The notes beneath the pieces are model-generated. The model ran no database searches and was not told the DNA's origin. It saw nothing but the letters and a program-made list of their open reading frames with translations. The translations under genes and the position numbers were made by a program. A stretch of 43,969 bases of DNA, from contig CAYWWY010000013.1 of NCBI GenBank assembly GCA_964462525.1, positions 1-43,969 on the forward strand, read 5' to 3'. Source of the stretch: CAYWWY01 sp964462525 (GTDB lineage: Bacteria; Thermotogota; Thermotogae; MWEM01). Positions within the stretch are counted from its first letter, which is position 1; every line of letters starts with the position of its first letter. Of this stretch, positions 1 to 8,314 are shown piece by piece.

Positions 1-1794
1 TCAAGGATCCTGAGAAAGGATCAGAAAACTGTATGAACCAATGGAAATCGGGGAACGTGCCGGAGCCTTTTCGCCTTCGGTGGGCTCTGCGTGGATGGAT
101 TGTCCTCCTACATCACCAAACTCGGGATCATATCCGCGCGCATCGCTGTTCAGTCGAATGAACCACTTTCCCGGCGTGGGGAAGTCAAGAACATAGTCCG
201 AATGGGCATGAGTCGAAAAATTCGCGACGATAACGACTTGGTCCCCCGGACCGGAAGAATGCCACCGTTGAAAGGCGATGACCAGCCTTTCTTGATTGAT
301 ATGATAGACATCCACATGCTGCCCAGTCAGTCCTTTTGTGTTTCCTTGGCGGTTCATTCGAAGGGCAATGAGGTCTTTGTAGAGCTGAAGGATCCCAGAG
401 AATCGATCCTTTCTGGACCAATCGATCGGATCCTGATCATGAAACCAGTCGTCTTCCAAAAACTCCTGCCCTTGAAATATCATGGGGATTCCGGGTGTTG
501 TAAAGACTAAACCCGCTCCCAAGCAAGACTTTTTTTTAGCGGCCCATGATGCGGCATGACCTGGGTCAACCTCTTCGGGAACACGAGCCTTTCCATTGGC
601 TACCTCATCATGGGATTCAGTGTACACAACCCGCTCATATGCGTCTGATTCATAGCGGTATGCAATGGCATGGCGGATGGCTTCCATATCACGATGGCTG
701 TCTTCGGCGCCTATGAGACCGTCTCGGATCGCATGAACAAATGATGAGGCCCACTGGGCGTCAAATCCGGCGCCTCCTTGTTCGACGCCTTTGGTCAAGT
801 AGGGGTTGGATTGCAGATCTTCGGCGATTGAGATGGTTTTGGGTTTGAAGGTCTTGATTTCCCTGTTGATCCACTGCATCAGGCTCCATCCATCGGGAAG
901 GTCGCTTTCCGGATCATCGTTCCGACCATGAACATTACGGATGAAGGCGGTCATGTCCCATCGGAGGCCATCGATCCCATATTCTTCCACCCACATCAAT
1001 GCGTTATCCCGAATCAGAGATCGAACCTCCGGTCGCCCATAATCGGGACGGGTTTCCCCCCAAGGGGAATGAGCTCTCCAATCGTTGTAAAAATAGATGC
1101 CCCCTTTGTCATTCTCGCTCCATCCGTCAAATTGCCAAAGATCCAGATCAGTGGGCCCAAAATGATTGTACACCACATCCAGGATCACAGCAATTCCCAT
1201 TTCGTGGGCCTGTTTGACAAAGTCTCTGAAATCTTGGTTGGTTCCGTAATCGGTCTCCACAGAAAACAGGTGCGAAGGGTTGTATCCCCAGGAATACCCA
1301 CCCGCAAATTCGGAGATGGGCATGACTTCCACCGCATTGATTCCTAGGTCTTTCAAGTAGGGCAGACGTTCAATGACCCCACGGATGGTTCCCGGACCGT
1401 TATGACCTTCTTTCTTGCCAAAGGTCCCGATATGGAGCTCGTAGACGATTAATTCGTGAAAGGGGGAGATGGAAAAAGAATCCGCGGAATCGGGAACGCG
1501 GGGGGGAAGGATCACCGAATTCCCAACAGAACTTGTTACTTGACGAGCGTAGGGATCGATCCTTTGGAAGGTGTCCGGACCGTTGACTATGGAATACCGA
1601 TACTCGTCTCCGTCTTTGGCTGACTCGATCTCAATGGTCCATACCCCGTTTTCTTGTCGATTCATCGGGTGGACATTGTGATTCCATTGATTAAAGGTTC
1701 CTATTACGGATACCGCATCAGCGTACGGCGCCCATACAGAGAATCGGTAGCCGTTCTTACATGGGACGGCTCCCTTTGGATGTTCTGTGCTCAT
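1..1794 (-). CDS. GH13 alpha-amylase / branching-enzyme-like glucan enzyme
   Basis: A 597-residue enzyme of glycoside hydrolase family 13, expected to cleave or transfer alpha-glucan chains. An N-terminal CBM48/E-set domain (about residues 14-95) is followed by the TIM barrel. The four GH13 regions are visible: DVVYNH (206-211), GLRWD with nucleophile Asp280, AEDL with acid/base Glu325, and SHDE with His395-Asp396. The C-terminal beta domain ends in SYSFLIL. No signal peptide is present, so it should be cytosolic. The architecture fits both 1,4-alpha-glucan branching enzymes and malto-oligosyltrehalose trehalohydrolases; at 597 residues it is shorter than classical GlgB, so I leave the specificity open. 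The ATG follows AAAGGAGG. It is the last gene of a minus-strand run starting at 5352, separated by 102 bp from the acylase gene upstream. The stop codon lies exactly at the window edge, so the gene is complete. Confidence 0.85.
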   Translation of the reverse strand: MSTEHPKGAVPCKNGYRFSVWAPYADAVSVIGTFNQWNHNVHPMNRQENGVWTIEIESAKDGDEYRYSIVNGPDTFQRIDPYARQVTSSVGNSVILPPRVPDSADSFSISPFHELIVYELHIGTFGKKEGHNGPGTIRGVIERLPYLKDLGINAVEVMPISEFAGGYSWGYNPSHLFSVETDYGTNQDFRDFVKQAHEMGIAVILDVVYNHFGPTDLDLWQFDGWSENDKGGIYFYNDWRAHSPWGETRPDYGRPEVRSLIRDNALMWVEEYGIDGLRWDMTAFIRNVHGRNDDPESDLPDGWSLMQWINREIKTFKPKTISIAEDLQSNPYLTKGVEQGGAGFDAQWASSFVHAIRDGLIGAEDSHRDMEAIRHAIAYRYESDAYERVVYTESHDEVANGKARVPEEVDPGHAASWAAKKKSCLGAGLVFTTPGIPMIFQGQEFLEDDWFHDQDPIDWSRKDRFSGILQLYKDLIALRMNRQGNTKGLTGQHVDVYHINQERLVIAFQRWHSSGPGDQVVIVANFSTHAHSDYVLDFPTPGKWFIRLNSDARGYDPEFGDVGGQSIHAEPTEGEKAPARSPISIGSYSFLILSQDP

Positions 1795-1896
1795 GGGGCT
1801 GTTCCTCCTTTGCGAATTGGGCGTTCAGGGTTTTGCGCCTACAGCGACCAGACGATCCACCCCCTGTTGATCGAATGGATGCGATCGCGCCCTCCT

Positions 1897-3966
1897 TCAT
1901 GGAACATACTGTCGGACAACATGAGGCATGAGGGTTTCATGCGTCATATGAACTGGTTTGAACTCCTTTCGGACAAATAGCGGTGATTGATCGGCATAAT
2001 GAGGAGAATTCGGATCCATGGTCGCGCTTCCAAATTGGTGGATGCTTTCGCTGTACAGGGTTCCGGCGCGGTCCCATTGGACAATCATGGTATAGCAATC
2101 TCCAACAAACCCTTGCAATCGGCCATCATGAGTCAATTCGCCATAGATGGAAAATAGAAGGTCAGGCCCGCCTCCGACAGGAAGATCCAGACCTCCTCGC
2201 CGCAATCGGTTTACTTGATTCCAAGGAACGTGGATCGATCCGAAATAATGGTCCAGGTGTGCAACAGCTTTCCGGAAGGCGTCGATCCACTCATGTTGGG
2301 TCATCCGACTGTTGACAATCCCAGAAGGATTGAACGAGAGAGAATTCTGTTTTCGCGCGTAAGCCAGGGCCAAGACAAAGATCGAAGCGGCCGGTTCCTG
2401 TTCGGAAGCCTGTAGATCCCATTCGGATAACAGCTTCAAAGCCGTAAGCTCTGAATCGGTCCAAGGGAGGTCCGCGTGTTGGAGCCACTTGATCCAAATG
2501 GGAAGATCGGATCGGTCTGAATACCGATCATCGAACTTGATCTCCAAAAATTGGTCCCAGTCAATATCCTGAGCAGATCCCAATCGTTCCAACGCTCGAA
2601 AGGCCCGATTGGTCATCCGCGTTTCGATTCCCATGGTTGGACAGAATGCTTCTGGTTTGGGGTTTTCTTCTCCATGCGTTGTAAAATAGGGGCTGCTGTT
2701 TGCGTTTTGGATGAATCCGGAATCCGGATTCAAGACCCAAGGAAGTTCTTCCAAAGGCATGTATGACTCCCACAAAGTTTCTGAAGTGTTTCCAGGGAGG
2801 ACGGAGGTCCAATCGTACGCAGGGTTGCGCTGAGGAAATAGGGCATAGTAAACAAAAGCAATTGTACCTTCGTGGTCGGCATAGCCAATGTTGAACATGG
2901 GCATATGGCCATGAGCGAGCGCCGCCTTCCATTCTTCAAAGGATTCAGCCCGATTCATTCGATACAGCTGTTCGAAAACTCCCAACCGATCCATGCCCGC
3001 GAAGCGAAATGAGAACGTGCCTTCCGGATTCCGGAGGGTGGGTCCATAGACAGACCAAAGAATTTCAAAGGGGATAGGGATCCGGAGGGTTCCCAAGATC
3101 CGCGCCGAAATCTCGACCCATTCCCGTTCCAGGGTCAGCCATTGATCATCAAACCGGTATTGATCTGGGTCATCCGGATGGAGTTCTAGTTCATACACAT
3201 CGATCAGATCGGGTCGGTTTACCGTGAACCCCCATCCCAAAAAAGGATTATGGCCCAAGATAACCACAGGTGATCCGGGAAACAGTCCTCCAACCATATT
3301 CCATCCCTCTTCCGAATGGAGGTGGGCTTCGTACCAAGTAACCGGACCGCTCCAGGGTTGGTGCGAGTTGATCGCCAAAAGGGTGACATCATCCTTTGTG
3401 ATGGGCGCTGTCGCTGCGAGAACGTTCGATCCCATTGTGATGAAGGGCATTTGGTTGGAAGAGGAAAGGAGCGGATGATCAAAATACCGCATCAAAAGGG
3501 AATCGACCCCCAAAAACAGCGGAAGCTTGAACATTGCCCCCGCAACGATGTCTTTCCCGCAGATGGGGAATACAGGTGCTTCAATTTGATCCGGGTTCTG
3601 CTCAGCGTACTTGTTGACGCCTTTGGCGTAGGCCTCCATCAAGGCGCGGCCATCTTCGGAAATCTGGGTTTCATATTCTTGTTCGACAGTGGGCCAGATT
3701 CGCAGAAGACGGGCGTACAGATCGGAAGGGAGGAATTGCATACCATAGGTAGCGGCCATCTGGCCGCGCGCTGCAATGACTGATTGTTGGATGTGCCAAA
3801 AATCGTCCTCACAGTGGGCATATCCCAATCCAAAAGCAACATCCGGATCGGTTTTTCCAAAGATATGAGGAACCCCCCACTCGTCGCGATAAATTTCCAC
3901 CCAAGGAAAGAGGGTAAGGGCCAGCAGGATCAACAATAGAAAGAGCGAAACGAATCGACGCAGCAT
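1897..3966 (-). CDS. Penicillin acylase family (S45) N-terminal nucleophile hydrolase
   Basis: A 689-residue member of the penicillin amidase / acyl-homoserine-lactone acylase family, which hydrolyses amide bonds of acylated small molecules after autocatalytic cleavage. A hydrophobic N-terminus (residues 5-22) suggests export or membrane anchoring. The family signature DEWGVPHI (28-35) and a Gly-x-x-Ala-His-Cys-Glu-Asp-Asp stretch (48-55) are present. The likely cleavage site and nucleophile is Ser180 in M-G-S-N. An upstream in-frame ATG exists at 3999, but the ATG at 3966 has AAGGAGG six bases ahead and leaves a 13-bp spacer to the previous gene, so I chose it. It follows a secreted alpha/beta hydrolase, so both may act on periplasmic or extracellular substrates. 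The substrate cannot be told from sequence. Confidence 0.85.
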   Translation of the reverse strand: MLRRFVSLFLLLILLALTLFPWVEIYRDEWGVPHIFGKTDPDVAFGLGYAHCEDDFWHIQQSVIAARGQMAATYGMQFLPSDLYARLLRIWPTVEQEYETQISEDGRALMEAYAKGVNKYAEQNPDQIEAPVFPICGKDIVAGAMFKLPLFLGVDSLLMRYFDHPLLSSSNQMPFITMGSNVLAATAPITKDDVTLLAINSHQPWSGPVTWYEAHLHSEEGWNMVGGLFPGSPVVILGHNPFLGWGFTVNRPDLIDVYELELHPDDPDQYRFDDQWLTLEREWVEISARILGTLRIPIPFEILWSVYGPTLRNPEGTFSFRFAGMDRLGVFEQLYRMNRAESFEEWKAALAHGHMPMFNIGYADHEGTIAFVYYALFPQRNPAYDWTSVLPGNTSETLWESYMPLEELPWVLNPDSGFIQNANSSPYFTTHGEENPKPEAFCPTMGIETRMTNRAFRALERLGSAQDIDWDQFLEIKFDDRYSDRSDLPIWIKWLQHADLPWTDSELTALKLLSEWDLQASEQEPAASIFVLALAYARKQNSLSFNPSGIVNSRMTQHEWIDAFRKAVAHLDHYFGSIHVPWNQVNRLRRGGLDLPVGGGPDLLFSIYGELTHDGRLQGFVGDCYTMIVQWDRAGTLYSESIHQFGSATMDPNSPHYADQSPLFVRKEFKPVHMTHETLMPHVVRQYVP

Positions 3967-3979
3967 ATAAGCCTCCTTG

Positions 3980-4762
3980 TCAGGGGATATCCAAGTCAAA
4001 AAAGCTCAGAACAACGCTTGTGAACCCTTCGGGATTGGCGAACACCATATAATGGTCATATCCCCTGGGCCGAGCCAACCAGGCATTGGGCATCAATCCC
4101 GAAAGAAGCAGGGAATGGGAAGGAGGGGTAATGAGATCGTCTTGCCCTACAATCAGCAGAACGTCGTGATCGATTCCTTGGATCTTGTCCAGAGGTGTTT
4201 TCCAATCATCGACGATATCCAGCTGTTTTTTGACAGGACCCGATTCAGGAAGAGGCGCGTTGGCAAACTCGCGCAACAAGGCCAGCAGCCCTGCGGTATC
4301 GATGGATGTCCCATACAGGATGGCTTTGCGAACTCGTTGGGGGTGATGGATCAACAGATGCTGAATAAACATGCTACCCATCGAATACCCTAACATATGG
4401 GCGCTCTCGATCTCCAAAAAGTCCAAAAGACGGATTGCGTCTTCGGCCAAGAGGGAGTAAGAGAAGGGCTGGTCTGTATCCGTGGAATGGCCCATCCCGC
4501 GGTTATCCATCAAAATGAGCTGAAACCGCAGAGCGAGGGCGTCGACAAGATATCTGGGCCAATCGTCGATCGTTCCCCCCAGGCCCATTAATAGAAGAAA
4601 CGGTTCTCCTTGTCCAATGATCTGATATCCAATCGTGACTGATCCAAGATCGGCTTGTTGGACGGGATCGAGCGTTGCTGCGAAAGACGAAAGGGAGAGC
4701 CAAACAACCATGATCCCCAGAATCAACGGGGTCCGTATTTTCTTTTGGTAAAAACCACACAT
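3980..4762 (-). CDS. Secreted alpha/beta hydrolase
   Basis: A 260-residue alpha/beta-hydrolase-fold protein with a probable signal peptide (hydrophobic residues 11-28, then FAAT). The nucleophile elbow is G-Y-S-M-G with Ser127. An Asp in GQDD (208/209) and His237 in YDH complete a plausible triad, and the oxyanion region MGLGG (59-63) is present. The fold matches the family of esterases, lipases and lactonases; the substrate is unknown. The ATG follows AAGGAGG. The gene lies 17 bp after the macro-domain gene and 13 bp before the penicillin-acylase gene, so the three are probably one transcript. Confidence 0.82.
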   Translation of the reverse strand: MCGFYQKKIRTPLILGIMVVWLSLSSFAATLDPVQQADLGSVTIGYQIIGQGEPFLLLMGLGGTIDDWPRYLVDALALRFQLILMDNRGMGHSTDTDQPFSYSLLAEDAIRLLDFLEIESAHMLGYSMGSMFIQHLLIHHPQRVRKAILYGTSIDTAGLLALLREFANAPLPESGPVKKQLDIVDDWKTPLDKIQGIDHDVLLIVGQDDLITPPSHSLLLSGLMPNAWLARPRGYDHYMVFANPEGFTSVVLSFFDLDIP

Positions 4763-4779
4763 GATCGTACCTCCTTCTT

Positions 4780-5352
4780 CTATGGGTCAGGGAATACGCG
4801 AACCGATTCCTGAAAAAAGATCGTGGATGTAGTCACATCGATGTTGCACAACCGGATCGTTTCGATAAAAGGGGGCGGTTCAGTTTGAGCAAAGGATTGG
4901 ACTGTTTCCATGAAGATCCGAGCGCACCGGTCTTTTGGGAAACCGAAAATCCCGGAACTGATCGCGGGAAGGGATATGCTTATGCATTGGAGTTCGTTTG
5001 CTTTCGACAGGGCATTGAAAATCACTTGGGAGAGCAGCCGATCTTCATCAGCATCTCCTGCCCTCCAAATTGGTCCCACAGCGTGAATCACCCATTTCGC
5101 CTCCAGATCGCCTCCGCTGGTTGTAGCGATCCCGCCTGTAGGCACAGGACCATTTTCTTGCACCCACTTCTGGCTTTCTTGGTCAATCCTCGGCCCCCCA
5201 GCCCGCGCAATCGCAGCCGCCACACCTCCTCCGTGAACCAAGGTGTTGTTGGCCGGATTGACAATGGCGTCGACTGCTTCACGAACGAGATTGCCCATGA
5301 CAATCTGCAACTGGAGATTCGTTTTCAAAAATATCGTTCGAAGCTCCTTCAT
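4780..5352 (-). CDS. Macro domain protein (ADP-ribose binding / deacylase)
   Basis: A 190-residue stand-alone macro domain. The hallmark loop VNPANN (31-36) followed by a glycine-rich G-G-G-V stretch (41-44) forms the ADP-ribose pocket, and the second loop SSGIFGFP is also present. Related bacterial proteins bind ADP-ribose and remove acyl or ADP-ribosyl groups (O-acetyl-ADP-ribose deacetylase, MacroD type). An upstream in-frame ATG at 5508 would extend over the divergent gene. The ATG at 5352, preceded by AAGGAGG, matches the domain start. It is the first gene of the minus-strand run to GH13, with an extended -10 box about 26 bp upstream. Confidence 0.88.
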   Translation of the reverse strand: MKELRTIFLKTNLQLQIVMGNLVREAVDAIVNPANNTLVHGGGVAAAIARAGGPRIDQESQKWVQENGPVPTGGIATTSGGDLEAKWVIHAVGPIWRAGDADEDRLLSQVIFNALSKANELQCISISLPAISSGIFGFPKDRCARIFMETVQSFAQTEPPPFIETIRLCNIDVTTSTIFFQESVRVFPDP

Positions 5353-5377
5353 TTGACTCCCTCCTTCGGTTCCTCCC

Positions 5378-5386
5378 ATTATAGCA
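5378..5386 (-). promoter_or_regulatory. Extended -10 promoter for the macro-domain gene
   Basis: Read on the minus strand the box is TGCTATAAT, an extended -10, 25 bp before the ATG. No good -35 is present at 16-18 bp, as is common for extended -10 promoters. It lies back to back with the promoter of the divergent phosphoesterase gene. Confidence 0.5.
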
Positions 5387-5420
5387 TAAACAGGTTCGAT
5401 CCATTTTCGTTTTTTGGGTG

Positions 5421-5429
5421 TGGTATAAT
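5421..5429 (+). promoter_or_regulatory. Extended -10 promoter for the metallophosphoesterase gene
   Basis: TGGTATAAT, an extended -10, lies 54 bp before the chosen ATG at 5484. The -35 region is only a T-rich stretch without a good hexamer. It shares upstream DNA with the divergent macro-domain promoter, so one regulator could affect both. Confidence 0.5.
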
Positions 5430-5483
5430 ACCCTATCACAGCAATGGACGGATTTTCCGAGCGGTAAAAAAGGGAGGGAAACA

Positions 5484-6884
5484 ATGGATTGGAAGAAAGG
5501 CAGACCAATTTGGGGGATCGTGCTGATTCTCAATCCGGTAGCATCGATCATTCTCGGCGTATGGGCTTTCTCTCTACCGGGCACAGTCGGTTTGGTCCGC
5601 TGGGATTCGGAGTACCGGTTCCTGATCGGATTGGTCCTTTCAGCAGGCCTTTGGGCTCCTGTTCTTTGGTTGGCGGGCCGATTCCTTTTCCAAAAAGGCC
5701 GAATGCCGGGAAAGGTGTTCAAGGGAACAGCAAGAATTATTAGTGTGCTTATTTTGATCGCGACAGTGGGCGCCATGAGCTTTCTTATGGCCCAGCCCAT
5801 GCTCAAAAAAGGAGATAAACCCCCACTCCTTATGGTAGGCTCTCACTCGGGTCCATCGGTGCCCGACCTGATCCTAGCCTCATGGACAGAGAGACCCGAA
5901 ACCCGATCGGTCGCTTGGGGCATCGAAAACGACAAATCGGCCATGATCGAATCAGTTTCCCAGCAAATCCACCGATTTCGTTTTTCGGATCTGCATCCTG
6001 GCCAAAGCTATGGATATCAAACCGAAGGCGGGCCGGCCGTTGCGTTCCGATCTTTGCCCGATATTTCCGATCAAGGTTCCAAACCCCTTCGAATCGCTTT
6101 TTCCGCAGATGTCCATTTCGGCAGTTCAAAACGAGACACAGAGCGAACGGATCTGATTTTGAGCCAGTTGTTGGGGATGAAGGAAGAGTTGGATCTCTTC
6201 TGCATCGCTGGGGACATCACGGAAATGGGGTTCTTCGATTCGGAATGGGGGGAAGCGATCGATTGCTTGTCTCCGGCCTTCTCTCAGATTCCCTTCCTGT
6301 CTGTTCCTGGCAATCATGATGCAATTTTTGGAGGATACCGTCATTATTTGGACTACATGCACCCTTATCGGAATGCGGAGTTTGAAGATCTGTACCGTCG
6401 GGTGAGCATCGGTCCGGTTCATTTTTTGTTGCTGAGCGTCCTTTCCGGAATGGAAGATGTTTCTTCACATCAGTTGCATTGGTTAGAGATGCAATTGGCC
6501 TCTATCCCCTTGGATCATTGGGTTGTGGTGGTTTCGCACTGTTTCTATTATTCCTCTGGGATGCTCTTCACCGGAGAACCTTGGTATGACCATCCCGACA
6601 CGATCCGTACATTGACCCCTCTGTTCGAGCAATATGAAGTGGATTTGGTGATCAGCGGACACAATCACCATATGGAAGTTTTGGAACATAACGGAGTCAC
6701 ATACGCCGTTGTGGGGACAATGGGGGCGCCCTTGGACCGGATCGATTACCATTCCCCCGCCTCTGTCTGGTTGCATGAGGATCATGGATGGCTGGACGTT
6801 CAGTGGACGATAGAAGAGGCCGTTCTTCGGTTTTTTCGGTGGGATGGCCATTTGCTGAACACCCATCGGATCGCTCGCAGATAG
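5484..6884 (+). CDS. Membrane-anchored metallophosphoesterase
   Basis: A 466-residue calcineurin-type phosphoesterase. The N-terminus has three hydrophobic segments (about 9-31, 46-68, 84-104). A beta-rich stretch (about 114-190) then resembles the Fn3-like domain of purple acid phosphatases. The catalytic domain carries D-V-H (Asp209, His211), G-D (Gly243-Asp244), G-N-H-D (276-279), a later S-H, and G-H-N-H near the C-terminus, the full set of ligands for two metals. Three membrane spans would place the catalytic domain outside the cytoplasm. An earlier in-frame start at 5418 falls inside the promoter; the ATG at 5484 has AGGGAGG ahead. It is monocistronic and ends at a hairpin shared with the opposing operon. 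The substrate is unknown. Confidence 0.85.
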   Translation: MDWKKGRPIWGIVLILNPVASIILGVWAFSLPGTVGLVRWDSEYRFLIGLVLSAGLWAPVLWLAGRFLFQKGRMPGKVFKGTARIISVLILIATVGAMSFLMAQPMLKKGDKPPLLMVGSHSGPSVPDLILASWTERPETRSVAWGIENDKSAMIESVSQQIHRFRFSDLHPGQSYGYQTEGGPAVAFRSLPDISDQGSKPLRIAFSADVHFGSSKRDTERTDLILSQLLGMKEELDLFCIAGDITEMGFFDSEWGEAIDCLSPAFSQIPFLSVPGNHDAIFGGYRHYLDYMHPYRNAEFEDLYRRVSIGPVHFLLLSVLSGMEDVSSHQLHWLEMQLASIPLDHWVVVVSHCFYYSSGMLFTGEPWYDHPDTIRTLTPLFEQYEVDLVISGHNHHMEVLEHNGVTYAVVGTMGAPLDRIDYHSPASVWLHEDHGWLDVQWTIEEAVLRFFRWDGHLLNTHRIARR

Positions 6885-6890
6885 GAAAAA

Positions 6891-6918
6891 AAGGAGCCTT
6901 CCCTGCGGCAGGCTCCTT
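6891..6918. terminator. Bidirectional intrinsic terminator
   Basis: A 9-bp perfect stem (AAGGAGCCT at 6891-6899 with AGGCTCCTT at 6910-6918, 10-nt loop) sits between converging genes. On the minus strand it is followed by a run of seven Ts, so it should terminate the partner-switching operon strongly. The plus-strand T tract is weaker. Confidence 0.85.
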
Positions 6919-6946
6919 TCTCAAGGCTTTTGATTGTTGAGGTTCT

Positions 6947-7357
6947 TCAGGACTTGGGTATGGATTTTTGGATTGTCAGCACATTCTTTCCGTCTCGGTA
7001 CGCGTAATCGACCTGATCCATCAATTTTCGAACCATATGGATGCCCAGTCCTCCGATTTCCCGTTGATGAGCAAGCAGTGTCGTGTCGGCTTCCCCTTTC
7101 AACAGGGGATTGAACGGTATGCCTTCATCATAGAAGGCGCAACGAACCAAACCGTCTCGCTGATCAATGTGGATTTCGATCTCTCCCTCTTTCTGAGGAT
7201 AGGCGTAATGAATGATATTCACGATGATTTCATCACAGGCAGTCATGAGGGTGAATATCGTCTTCTGAGGCACTGATAACTCCTGCAGAACCTCTTCGAT
7301 GGAACTCATCAACCATTCAAACTGCTCCATGGTTGCTTTGGTTTTCAACCGTTTCAA
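6947..7357 (-). CDS. RsbW/SpoIIAB-like anti-sigma serine kinase (GHKL ATPase)
   Basis: A 136-residue GHKL-fold ATPase domain of the anti-sigma-factor kinase type. The N box has Glu43 and Asn47 (D-E-I-I-V-N), the G1 box is D-E-G at 77-79, and G2 is G-G-L-G at 102-105. Such kinases bind a target protein and phosphorylate a STAS antagonist; the STAS partner is the next gene upstream. The start is a TTG preceded by GAGGAGG; the next Met (codon 10) has no ribosome site. It is the last gene of the four-gene operon, followed by a strong terminator. No sigma factor gene is nearby, so the regulated target could be a sigma factor elsewhere or another protein. Confidence 0.88.
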   Translation of the reverse strand: MKRLKTKATMEQFEWLMSSIEEVLQELSVPQKTIFTLMTACDEIIVNIIHYAYPQKEGEIEIHIDQRDGLVRCAFYDEGIPFNPLLKGEADTTLLAHQREIGGLGIHMVRKLMDQVDYAYRDGKNVLTIQKSIPKS

Positions 7358-7402
7358 TCTCAGGAGCCTCCTCTTCCCGTACGGTCAGAAAAGCCGGTCG
7401 CT

Positions 7403-7708
7403 TTAGGATACATCCATGATTTCTGTAAATCCTGTAGCTTCAAAAACTTCTTTGATCGTATCGTTGGCTCCCACAATCTTCATCTTGGTTCCTAAGGAAT
7501 TGACCTTTTTTTGGGCTGTAAGGAGTACACGCAGCCCAGAACTACTGATATAGTCCAGTTGGGAAAAATCAAACAATAGATCCCCCGCTTCTTTTTGGAA
7601 AAAGATCGTCTCCAGCTCATCGTTCAGAAGTCCAGAGGTTATGGTATCCAATCTCCCTGAAAGGCTCAGCTTAACGGTGGTTGCTTCTACGGTTTTCTTG
7701 ATTTCCAT
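7403..7708 (-). CDS. STAS-domain anti-sigma factor antagonist (RsbV/SpoIIAA-like)
   Basis: A 101-residue single STAS domain. The conserved phosphorylation loop D-Y-I-S-S-S-G-L-R (52-60) contains the serine that the partner kinase would phosphorylate and the SpoIIE-type phosphatase would dephosphorylate. In the unphosphorylated form such proteins sequester the kinase and free its target. The ATG is preceded by AAAAGGAG. It sits 12 bp after the GHKL-like protein and 45 bp before the kinase. Confidence 0.9.
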   Translation of the reverse strand: MEIKKTVEATTVKLSLSGRLDTITSGLLNDELETIFFQKEAGDLLFDFSQLDYISSSGLRVLLTAQKKVNSLGTKMKIVGANDTIKEVFEATGFTEIMDVS

Positions 7709-7720
7709 AGGTTTCTCCTT

Positions 7721-8314
7721 TTATCTCTTGGTTTTTTTGATGATCAATTCGATGGTTTTCAAAGCGATGGACACGATAATGTCGTCCGCAAATCGTTCAA
7801 TAATCGATTTCTCAATTTCCGACAATTCATCCTTCTCTTTTTGCTTCTTCTGAAAGTGCTTCATCGACCACAGCATGGCTCCCGTTGGTGCAAGCGCAGA
7901 AGCGAAAGAGACCATTTCTTCTGACATTCCGTAAATCATAAAGGGATCTTCACCGACAGCCATATCCGAAGCCACATAGTCGATGAAGCTGGTAATTCGG
8001 CCGATAATCCCTTTTCTGGGTGTGTTTTTCTTTGCTTTGGAGAGCTCGATCAGGTTCTCTCGATGGTCTGGAGAGATCTCTGCGCTGGCTTTCAGATGAA
8101 TCTCAAAATCGGCTTCTTTCGTTTCCACCCAAATGGACCCCTCATTTACATTAATAATGGATGAGAATGCGTTGATTGCCTCTTCTGCAAGCAAACGGGC
8201 GAATGCCGCATCCTTGGAATCAAAACCAAACCCATCTGCCTGTTCTTCAATTTGATCCAATGCCACCTCTGTTGACGACAGGGATCCATCCAGTTTCCAT
8301 ACCCCTGATTTCAT
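7721..8314 (-). CDS. Unrecognised protein with GHKL-like N-terminal half
   Basis: A 197-residue protein that I do not recognise. Residues about 33-85 resemble the start of RsbW-type ATPase domains: a helix with L-L-A-E-E-A-I-N-A (41-49) in the place of the N box, then two strands. No D-x-G or G-L-G boxes follow, so ATP binding looks lost or diverged. The C-terminal half is helical and charged and ends Lys-rich (IIKKTKR). The start codon overlaps the stop of the phosphatase gene (ATGA) and AAGGAGG precedes it, so the two are translationally coupled. The position in the operon suggests an adaptor or scaffold of the partner-switching module; this is inference. Confidence 0.7.
   Translation of the reverse strand: MKSGVWKLDGSLSSTEVALDQIEEQADGFGFDSKDAAFARLLAEEAINAFSSIINVNEGSIWVETKEADFEIHLKASAEISPDHRENLIELSKAKKNTPRKGIIGRITSFIDYVASDMAVGEDPFMIYGMSEEMVSFASALAPTGAMLWSMKHFQKKQKEKDELSEIEKSIIERFADDIIVSIALKTIELIIKKTKR

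Noticed and set aside
4885..5526. A 213-codon plus-strand frame opposite the macro-domain gene
   Set aside because: The macro domain on the minus strand is unmistakable and the plus frame resembles nothing.
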